This document shows, piece after piece, positions 1 to 4,868 of a DNA stretch of 5,895 bases. This DNA is from Bacillota bacterium. Its GTDB lineage: Bacteria > Bacillota_I > Bacilli_A > Acholeplasmatales > Acholeplasmataceae. The stretch lies in assembly GCA_023458995.1 (NCBI GenBank), contig JAEWVV010000131.1, positions 1-5,895 on the forward strand, written 5' to 3'. Position 1 is the first letter of the stretch. Each line of letters begins with the position of its first letter. The translations under genes were made by a program, and so were the position numbers. The notes beneath the pieces are model-generated. The model was not told where the DNA came from. It did not search any database and saw nothing but the letters and a program-made list of their open reading frames with translations.

Positions 1-1136
1 GTCGGTATGTTGGAGCAGGTAGACGCGATTTAGCATCGTCTTATGCGAGTAAACTCATCACATTAGCAATTGTCTTTGCATTAATTGTGATGGGGATATT
101 CTTTTTCACAAGTGATAAAGTCTTAGGGTTTAATCTATTTGCATATCTCATGGGGGCGCGGGGAGAAGCATTAGGTTTTGCGGGTGAGTACTTTAGGATC
201 CGTAGTTATGAATTTATCTTTGTGTTCATCTTTGTCGTTTATCAGTCGATTAGACAAGCAACCGGTGAAACACTTTTCCCTGTTATTTTAAATGTTGGTG
301 GAATTATACTCAATATATTCTTGACTTGGTTATTTGTAAGTGAACTTAATTTAGGCGTTGCAGGTGCAGCCTATGCAACCTTAATTGCACAAGCTGCACC
401 CATGCCCTTTGTATTCTATGATCTATTTAGATCGAAACACCATATTCGTATCTCGATTAAAGAGATGAAAATTGATAGAGACACATTAAAAGAGATGAGC
501 AGATTTGCAGTTCCTGCATCTGTTGGGCAAGCAGTATCTGCTTTAGGGTTTGTCATTATCCAAAGTATCATTTTAGGTTATGGTGATAGTGTTTCAGCAG
601 GGTTTTCCGTTGGAAATAGAATCTCTTCACTTCTTCTTAATCCGGTTGTTGCAATCTCTACCATTAGTGCCGCATTTATTGGTCTTAATATTGGTCATGC
701 TCAACCTGAAAGGGCGAAAAGATCCTATGAAGTGTCAAGAAACTTATCGTTTATCTTAATGACTTTGGGAATTGCTGTTGTCATCCCATTAAGATTTCCG
801 ATTATTGAACTGATTTTAGGTCTTGATTCATCAGACTCATACCGGATTGCTGGTGAGTATACACTATGGTTACTGCTCACGCAGCCACTCATGGCTTTAT
901 TCCAAAATTATATTGGTTTATTTAATGGATCAGGTCATTCGAATTACACGCTTAAGATGTCACTTTTAAGACTTTGGGGTATCAGAATACCAATTGTAAT
1001 TCTTGCAATGCTCATTTTACCGAAAGATGATTACAGAGGAATCTTTTGGGCGATGATGATTTCAAACTTTGTAATTCTCTTCTATGGTCATTATTTGAAG
1101 AAGGGAATTAAATATGAACTGCAGGTGAGATTATGA
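1..1136 (+). CDS. MATE-family multidrug/cation antiporter, 5'-truncated by window edge
   Basis: The reading frame is open from base 3 with no stop before the TGA at 1134-1136, so the true start lies upstream; the in-frame GTG at 87 falls inside a membrane segment and is not the start. About 377 residues are visible, against roughly 440-460 for the family, so about the first two helices are missing. The visible part begins with the loop containing GAGRRDLAS, typical of the MATE helix 2-3 region, followed by many hydrophobic segments. The second MATE repeat is recognisable at FAVPASVGQ, then AGFSVGNRISSLLLNP and GLNIGHAQPERAKRSY, which match the conserved glycine-rich and 'G..xG..xxxRA' positions of the family. 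Known role of the family: Na+ or H+-driven export of cationic drugs and metabolites across the cytoplasmic membrane. The substrate cannot be told from sequence. The stop overlaps the start of trmL (ATGA), indicating cotranscription and translational coupling. Confidence 0.9.
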   Translation, partial: RYVGAGRRDLASSYASKLITLAIVFALIVMGIFFFTSDKVLGFNLFAYLMGARGEALGFAGEYFRIRSYEFIFVFIFVVYQSIRQATGETLFPVILNVGGIILNIFLTWLFVSELNLGVAGAAYATLIAQAAPMPFVFYDLFRSKHHIRISIKEMKIDRDTLKEMSRFAVPASVGQAVSALGFVIIQSIILGYGDSVSAGFSVGNRISSLLLNPVVAISTISAAFIGLNIGHAQPERAKRSYEVSRNLSFILMTLGIAVVIPLRFPIIELILGLDSSDSYRIAGEYTLWLLLTQPLMALFQNYIGLFNGSGHSNYTLKMSLLRLWGIRIPIVILAMLILPKDDYRGIFWAMMISNFVILFYGHYLKKGIKYELQVRL

Positions 1137-1663
1137 ACATGCACATTGTTTTATATGAACCAGAAATACCACAAAATACGGGAAACATTATGCGTACGTG
1201 TGTTGCATTAGGGATTAAACTTCATTTAATTGAACCTCTTGGGTTTAAAATCGATGAAGCAAGATTAAAAAGAAGTGCACTTGATTATTATGAACACTTA
1301 GACTATACCGTCTATAAAAACTTTGATGATTTCAGTTCAAGAAATGAAGGTACGTATCTCTTTCTTACCCGTTATGGGAAGAAGAACTACGCAGATATCA
1401 ACTATAAAGAATTAAAACAACCACTATACTTAATCTTTGGTAAGGAATCAACAGGTGTTGATCGTCATTTACTGGCTAAACATTTAGATCACTGTTACCG
1501 CATACCAACAACAGATAAAGTAAGAAGTCTAAATCTATCGAATGCGGTTGCTATCGTCAGTTATGAAGTGTTCCGTCAATTTGACTATGAGGGTTTAATT
1601 GAAGTAGAACCAGAAACACACAAAGGAAAAGATTTTCTTGATCAATTTTTGGAGGACAAATGA
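1133..1663 (+). CDS. trmL: tRNA (cytidine/uridine(34)-2'-O)-methyltransferase TrmL (CspR/YibK), SPOUT family
   Basis: This 176-residue protein is full length for the family (about 155-175). It shows the SPOUT (trefoil-knot) 2'-O-methyltransferase motifs in order: YEPEIPQNTGNIMRTC at residues 8-23 (motif 1, with the conserved N15 and R21), IFGKESTGVD at 101-110 (motif 2), and IPTTDKVRSLNLSNAVAIV at 124-142 (motif 3, forming the knot and binding S-adenosylmethionine). TrmL methylates the ribose 2'-OH of the wobble nucleotide of tRNA-Leu isoacceptors in the cytosol; the reaction is known from E. coli and is transferred here by family. The ATG at 1133 overlaps the upstream stop by 4 bases. A second ATG at 1139 would also suit the weak AGGTGA ribosome binding site at 1123-1128. 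I prefer 1133 because its first residues align with the MALHIVLY start I recall for B. subtilis CspR. The acidic C-terminal tail (about residues 152-176) is variable in the family. Confidence 0.95.
   Translation: MNMHIVLYEPEIPQNTGNIMRTCVALGIKLHLIEPLGFKIDEARLKRSALDYYEHLDYTVYKNFDDFSSRNEGTYLFLTRYGKKNYADINYKELKQPLYLIFGKESTGVDRHLLAKHLDHCYRIPTTDKVRSLNLSNAVAIVSYEVFRQFDYEGLIEVEPETHKGKDFLDQFLEDK
1651..1655 (+). promoter_or_regulatory. Ribosome binding site of trhA inside the end of trmL
   Basis: A perfect GGAGG core lies four bases before the ATG at 1660, within the last codons of trmL. It fixes the trhA start and shows that trhA has its own strong initiation signal despite the ATGA overlap with trmL. 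Confidence 0.8.
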
Positions 1664-2316
1664 AACTAACACATAAACAGACATTAGGTGAGGAGATTGC
1701 AAATGCCATCTCACATGGTGTGATGGCAATCTTCGGGATTGTCGCACTCATCTTACTTTTAATTAAAGCGGATTCAACAATTGAAATTATAGCTGCGATA
1801 ATATTCGGTTTTGGGATCATAAATTTATACACGATGTCAACGATATATCATGCACTCTTTCATCCAACAGCTAAATCTGTTTTTCAGCGGTTTGATCATA
1901 TCTCGATTTATATCTTGATTGGTGGAACGTTTGCACCTGCACTATTACTACTTCCCGAACTACAAAAACCACTCTTTGGTATTTCAGGTTTAGGATTAGG
2001 TCCAGTCCTCTTTATCATCCAGTGGATCTTCATCTTAGTTGGTGTGGTCTTTAAATCAATTTGGATTAAGAAGTTTGCAAAACTTCATGTATTCATCTAT
2101 CTTGCGATTGGTTGGAGTGCGCTAATATTTGCGCAACAACTCATTGCATATGAAGCAAAAGCTTTTTGGTTAGTATTTGCAGGTGGGGTTAGTTATAGCA
2201 TCGGCGTAATCTTCTATGCATTCCCCAAAATCAAGTATTTCCACTTCGTTTGGCACATTTTTACAGGTATAGGTACCGTTTTACAGTTTATTGCTATCTA
2301 TAGTTACCTATATTAA
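1660..2316 (+). CDS. trhA: Hemolysin III / TrhA family membrane protein (PAQR superfamily)
   Basis: This 218-residue protein has about seven hydrophobic segments (roughly residues 18-37, 44-66, 82-99, 113-133, 143-163, 168-187 and 195-216), the size and topology usual for bacterial hemolysin III/YqfA/TrhA. The PAQR signatures are intact: E12-xx-N15-xxx-H19 before the first helix, S60-TIY-H64, D79 in FDHISIYILIGGTFAP, and H195-FVW-H199. By analogy with adiponectin receptors, H64, H195 and H199 with D79 would form the intramembrane zinc site, so a metal-dependent hydrolase chemistry is possible. Known for relatives: E. coli TrhA and B. subtilis YqfA homologues are linked to membrane energetics and fluidity, and the 'hemolysin' name comes from heterologous assays. 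Toxicity should not be inferred. It is the last gene of the MATE-trmL-trhA operon, overlapping trmL by 4 bases. No intrinsic terminator is evident after its TAA stop, so transcripts may run on into ackA. Confidence 0.93.
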   Translation: MKLTHKQTLGEEIANAISHGVMAIFGIVALILLLIKADSTIEIIAAIIFGFGIINLYTMSTIYHALFHPTAKSVFQRFDHISIYILIGGTFAPALLLLPELQKPLFGISGLGLGPVLFIIQWIFILVGVVFKSIWIKKFAKLHVFIYLAIGWSALIFAQQLIAYEAKAFWLVFAGGVSYSIGVIFYAFPKIKYFHFVWHIFTGIGTVLQFIAIYSYLY

Positions 2317-2318
2317 TG

Positions 2319-2332
2319 TGAATAATTGTTCA
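2319..2332. repeat. Imperfect palindrome upstream of the ackA promoter (possible regulator site)
   Basis: TGAATAATTGTTCA matches its own reverse complement at 12 of 14 positions and lies just upstream of the -35 box, centred near -48 relative to the predicted transcription start. In B. subtilis, ackA is activated by CcpA at a cre site upstream of -35. The TGAA...TTCA ends resemble a cre element, but the central CG of cre is missing, so a CcpA assignment is weak. It could be a site for another dimeric regulator or chance in AT-rich DNA. Confidence 0.3.
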
Positions 2333-2337
2333 TACTC

Positions 2338-2366
2338 TTGAAATTAATAAAAATTTCATGTAAGAT
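2338..2366 (+). promoter_or_regulatory. Sigma-A-type promoter of ackA
   Basis: TTGAAA (2338-2343, 5/6 of consensus), a 17-base spacer and TAAGAT (2361-2366, 5/6 of consensus) form a near-ideal housekeeping promoter. Transcription would begin near 2373, leaving a leader of about 29 bases with an AAGGAG ribosome binding site at 2385-2390. It is the best promoter candidate in the trhA-ackA gap. Confidence 0.75.
2339..2358. repeat. Inverted repeat spanning the -35 box and spacer of the ackA promoter
   Basis: TGAAATT (2339-2345) and AATTTCA (2352-2358) are perfect 7-base arms around a 6-base centre. The repeat overlaps the -35 element and most of the spacer, where a bound dimer would block RNA polymerase. 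As an RNA structure it would be AT-only apart from two G-C pairs and lacks a U tract, so it is a poor terminator for trhA. Operator function is inference. Confidence 0.4.
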
Positions 2367-2401
2367 GGTCTTGTAGATCAAAATAAGGAGAAAAATAAAA
2401 T

Positions 2402-3577
2402 ATGAAAATTTTAGCAGTCAATGCGGGAAGTTCATCACTCAAATTCCAAGTATTTGAAATGCCAGAAGAAAAAACAGTTGTATCTGGTATTGTTGAACGT
2501 ATCGGTTATGACAATGCAGCTATTATCTTTAAGTATGATGGTCAGAAGTTTACTGAAAATCATCAAATCTTAAACCATAAAGTTGCTGTTGACATGGTTA
2601 TCCATGGTTTATTAGAAAGAAAGATTATCACATCCCTTGATGAGATCAAAGGTGTTGGTCATCGTGTAGTTCAAGGTGGTGAATTATTTAAGGAATCTGC
2701 AATTATTGATGATTCAGTGATTGAAAAGATTGCAAGTCTAAGTGATTTAGCTCCACTTCACAATCCAGCAAACTTAACTGGCATTCATGCCTTTAAGGAA
2801 GCACTACCTAATGTCATTCAAGTAGCAGTATTTGACACCACGTTCCATCAGACGATGACAGAAGATGCATACCTTTATGCAGCACCTTATGAATGGTACC
2901 AAAAGTATGGTGTTAGAAAATACGGCTTCCACGGTACTTCACACCAATACGTATCACAAAGAGCTGCAGAATTACTTCATAACCCTAAAGCAAAGATTAT
3001 CGTTTGTCACTTAGGTAATGGAGCATCCATTTGTGCGGTTGATGGTGGTAAATCTGTTGATACATCCATGGGGTTAACTCCACTTGAAGGTATTCCAATG
3101 GGAACACGTTCAGGAAATATCGACCCAGCAGTCTTAATGCTTGTATCTTCTAAAGAAGATAAAACATATGGCGAAGTTTTAGATGAATTAAATAAGAAGT
3201 CAGGTTACCTTGGTTTATCAGGTTTTTCGAATGACTCAAGAGATATTATCGATGGTATGAATAGAGGCGAATACCGCGCAACTCTAGCTCATAAAGTTCA
3301 AGTTAAACGTATTGTTGACTATATTGGTTCTTATTATCTTTACATGGGTGGACTTGATGCAATCGTGTTCACTGCAGGTATTGGTGAAAACGCACCTGAA
3401 GTTAGACGTGATGTCTTGAAAGCATGTAAAGTTCTAGGCGTTGAACTTGATGAAGTTGAAAACGAAAAACGCGGTGAACACATGATTACATTACCAAACT
3501 CCAAGGTTAAGTCTTATGTCATTCCAACGAATGAAGAAGTCATGATCGCAAGAGAAGTTGTTCGTTTAGAAAAGTAA
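2402..3577 (+). CDS. ackA: Acetate kinase
   Basis: This 391-residue protein is full length (family about 395-410). It interconverts ATP + acetate and ADP + acetyl phosphate in the cytosol, and with phosphotransacetylase forms the overflow/substrate-level phosphorylation route from acetyl-CoA. The ASKHA-fold signatures are all visible: N7 in NAGSSSLKFQ (phosphate 1), GHRVVQGGE at 86-94 with R88, FDTTFHQTM at 144-152 with D145, YGFHGTSHQYVS at 174-185 with H177, CHLGNGAS at 202-209, MGLTPLEGIPMGTRSGNIDP at 223-242 with R236, FTAGIGENAPEVR at 323-335 (adenosine region), and TNEEV at 376-380. N7, R88, D145, H177, R236 and E378/E379 correspond to the catalytic set defined in Methanosarcina AckA. 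An AAGGAG site sits 11 bases before the ATG. The gene is monocistronic in appearance, with its own promoter and a strong terminator. pta is not adjacent. Arg codons are mixed, with 8 of 15 being CGN. Confidence 0.98.
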   Translation: MKILAVNAGSSSLKFQVFEMPEEKTVVSGIVERIGYDNAAIIFKYDGQKFTENHQILNHKVAVDMVIHGLLERKIITSLDEIKGVGHRVVQGGELFKESAIIDDSVIEKIASLSDLAPLHNPANLTGIHAFKEALPNVIQVAVFDTTFHQTMTEDAYLYAAPYEWYQKYGVRKYGFHGTSHQYVSQRAAELLHNPKAKIIVCHLGNGASICAVDGGKSVDTSMGLTPLEGIPMGTRSGNIDPAVLMLVSSKEDKTYGEVLDELNKKSGYLGLSGFSNDSRDIIDGMNRGEYRATLAHKVQVKRIVDYIGSYYLYMGGLDAIVFTAGIGENAPEVRRDVLKACKVLGVELDEVENEKRGEHMITLPNSKVKSYVIPTNEEVMIAREVVRLEK

Positions 3578-3593
3578 AAATCAAGTCATTAAT

Positions 3594-3618
3594 AAAGAGC
3601 GATTAGTTCGCTCTTTTT
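3594..3618 (+). terminator. Rho-independent terminator of ackA
   Basis: AAAGAGCGA (3594-3602) pairs perfectly with TCGCTCTTT (3608-3616) around a 5-base loop, giving a 9-bp stem that runs into a T tract ending at 3618. It starts 16 bases after the ackA stop and should separate ackA from the downstream abiH unit. Confidence 0.92.
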
Positions 3619-3620
3619 CA

Positions 3621-3629
3621 TGCTATAAT
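3621..3629 (+). promoter_or_regulatory. Extended -10 promoter of the abiH-like gene
   Basis: TGCTATAAT is a perfect extended -10 element (TG-n-TATAAT) placed only two bases after the T tract of the ackA terminator. No good -35 hexamer is present at 16-18 bases; the nearest, TTAGTT at 3603-3608, has a 15-base spacer and lies in the terminator loop. Extended -10 promoters can work without a -35 box. Transcription would start near 3636, giving a leader of about 22 bases that contains the GGGAGGGG ribosome binding site (3645-3652). Confidence 0.75.
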
Positions 3630-3645
3630 CTTGGTGTGATTATAG
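3623..3645. repeat. Perfect inverted repeat covering the abiH promoter -10, start point and edge of its ribosome binding site
   Basis: CTATAATC (3623-3630) and GATTATAG (3638-3645) are perfect 8-base arms around a 7-base centre. The left arm contains the -10 hexamer and the right arm ends on the first G of the GGGAGG ribosome binding site. This position suits an operator for a dimeric repressor. In read-through RNA from ackA it could instead form a hairpin next to the ribosome binding site. No regulator gene is present in the window. Confidence 0.5.
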
Positions 3646-3657
3646 GGAGGGGAAAAT

Positions 3658-4842
3658 ATGTTGGTTGTATTGGGTAATGGATTTGATTTACAATGTGGTT
3701 TGAGATCTGACTATAAAAGTTATTTTGATTATAGATATAAAAATATTCTTTTTCAGAGCTTTATAGCAGCGGTAAATGAAATTAGAAAACTTAGATTGAA
3801 TGAAACAACAAATCTATTAACTGATTACAATATTAGGGTAAGTTTAACAAATTTCATGAGACAATACTCAGAACTAATTTTTGATACATTCTCGTTTTGG
3901 GACATCGTATTTATATTAGAACGAACAAGTTTAACTAATGATAACTGGTATTCTATCGAGAATATGATACAAGACTATATCGTAAATGACAAAGTGACAC
4001 TGTCAAAACTAAAACCACAAAAAAATGAACTTGTTTCAAGCAAAAGTAACGATGACACCTCTTTAGTATTAACAATTGCATCAATATTACTAGAATACAA
4101 ACAGTTGCAATTTAGCCAAGTTGGTTTTAACGCATGGCTTCAAGGTCAACTTTTAATTATTGAAGAATCATTCAAAGATTACCTAAACATTACTCTTAAC
4201 GATATACCATTTTACAATAACAAAGCACAGCAATTATTCTACAGACTTATCTCAAAAGATGTGAATGAAGTTCCTGCAATTATTAGTTTTAATTACACTA
4301 CACCACAATTGGTGTCATTACGTTCGGGTATTCAATATTCTATTGATAATGTTATTAATGTACATGGTAAAATATCAGATAAGATCATTTTTGGTATTGA
4401 TGAGAAAATAGTAAAAACCAAAGCATACTTAGAACCAAGTGATTTAAAATACTCTTTTACAAAAACATCAAGACAAATGTTTGATTTAGATGAATCTAGA
4501 GGTTTTAAACTAACTACATTTAAGTTTGATAATAGCATTATTTTCTATGGTCATTCATTGAATTATCAAGACTATTCATACTTCCAAAGCATTTTTGATT
4601 ATTACAACATTTATTCATCAGACATTAAGTTAGTCTTTGCATACTCCATCTTTGATAAAAGAGTGAAAATCAAATCAATATTGATTGATAGTGTTATTAA
4701 ATTAATTAAGGAATATGGTACTACGATGCAAAACACAAATCATGGAAGCAATCTTTTACACAAACTCATCCTTGAGAACAGAATTATTTTAAAAAACATT
4801 GATTCAATCAATGATGTTGACAATTTTAATTTTATTGTATGA
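3658..4842 (+). CDS. abiH: AbiH-family abortive infection (phage defence) protein
   Basis: This 394-residue protein is predicted cytosolic, with no signal peptide or membrane segment. Motifs typical of the AbiH family occur in order: LGNGFDL at 5-11 (glycine-rich, Rossmann-like nucleotide-binding start), NWYSIE at 96-101, SFNYT at 210-214, VHGK at 235-238, FGID at 245-248, and FYGHSLNYQD at 296-305. AbiH was described in Lactococcus as a single-gene abortive infection factor that limits phage growth; the lactococcal protein is shorter as I recall (about 350 residues), and its mechanism is not established. The motif layout resembles SIR2-like domains (inference). The start at 3658 is fixed by GGGAGGGG at 3645-3652, and few residues could precede the glycine motif. 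GC over the first 480 coding bases is about 28-29% by hand count versus about 37-39% in samples of neighbouring genes, and 11 of 13 Arg codons are AGA/AGG versus 7 of 15 in ackA. This indicates a recently acquired gene. It stands alone between the ackA terminator and rlmD. Confidence 0.88.
   Translation: MLVVLGNGFDLQCGLRSDYKSYFDYRYKNILFQSFIAAVNEIRKLRLNETTNLLTDYNIRVSLTNFMRQYSELIFDTFSFWDIVFILERTSLTNDNWYSIENMIQDYIVNDKVTLSKLKPQKNELVSSKSNDDTSLVLTIASILLEYKQLQFSQVGFNAWLQGQLLIIEESFKDYLNITLNDIPFYNNKAQQLFYRLISKDVNEVPAIISFNYTTPQLVSLRSGIQYSIDNVINVHGKISDKIIFGIDEKIVKTKAYLEPSDLKYSFTKTSRQMFDLDESRGFKLTTFKFDNSIIFYGHSLNYQDYSYFQSIFDYYNIYSSDIKLVFAYSIFDKRVKIKSILIDSVIKLIKEYGTTMQNTNHGSNLLHKLILENRIILKNIDSINDVDNFNFIV
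4797..4813. repeat. Perfect 17-bp palindrome near the 3' end of abiH
   Basis: CATTGATT-C-AATCAATG has perfect 8-base arms around a single central base. It lies inside the last codons of abiH (encoding part of NIDSIND) and ends four bases before the TTGACA hexamer of a candidate rlmD promoter. It may be an operator for that promoter, or chance: about one 8-bp inverted repeat with a short loop is expected in AT-rich DNA of this length. Confidence 0.3.
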
Positions 4843-4845
4843 AAT
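4817..4845 (+). promoter_or_regulatory. Candidate promoter of rlmD within the end of abiH
   Basis: A perfect TTGACA (-35 consensus) at 4817-4822 is followed after 17 bases by TGAAAT (4840-4845, 4/6 of the -10 consensus, lacking the key second A) overlapping the abiH stop. TATGAA at 4838-4843 with a 15-base spacer is an alternative. The predicted start near 4852 would be only a few bases before the AAGGAG site. The strong -35 supports the call and the poor -10 weakens it. Confidence 0.35.
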
Positions 4846-4868
4846 GAGTCTAATAAGGAGTGAAAAAA

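Noticed and set aside
87..89. GTG at 87 as start of the transporter gene
   Set aside because: The frame is open back to the window edge and the upstream residues (GAGRRDLAS...) are conserved MATE sequence; starting at 87 would cut a membrane helix.
1557..1832. 91-codon minus-strand open frame
   Set aside because: It lies antisense across the end of trmL and the start of trhA, both strongly supported, and shows no recognisable domain or ribosome binding site; a shadow frame.
1..2316. Mycoplasma-type code with TGA as Trp
   Set aside because: TGA ends the transporter, trmL and abiH exactly at family-expected C-termini, each next to a following start or ribosome binding site, and the Trp codons read are TGG.
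2339..2358. Intrinsic terminator after trhA
   Set aside because: The hairpin is almost entirely A-T, has no U tract, and overlaps a good promoter -35; operator or chance is more likely.
4332..4538. 68-codon minus-strand open frame
   Set aside because: It is antisense inside abiH across the conserved HGK and FGID region, with no family resemblance.
3658..4842. abiH as part of a toxin-antitoxin pair or multi-gene defence system
   Set aside because: No second small gene is found between 3578 and 4868; the neighbours are ackA and rlmD, both housekeeping genes with host-like composition.
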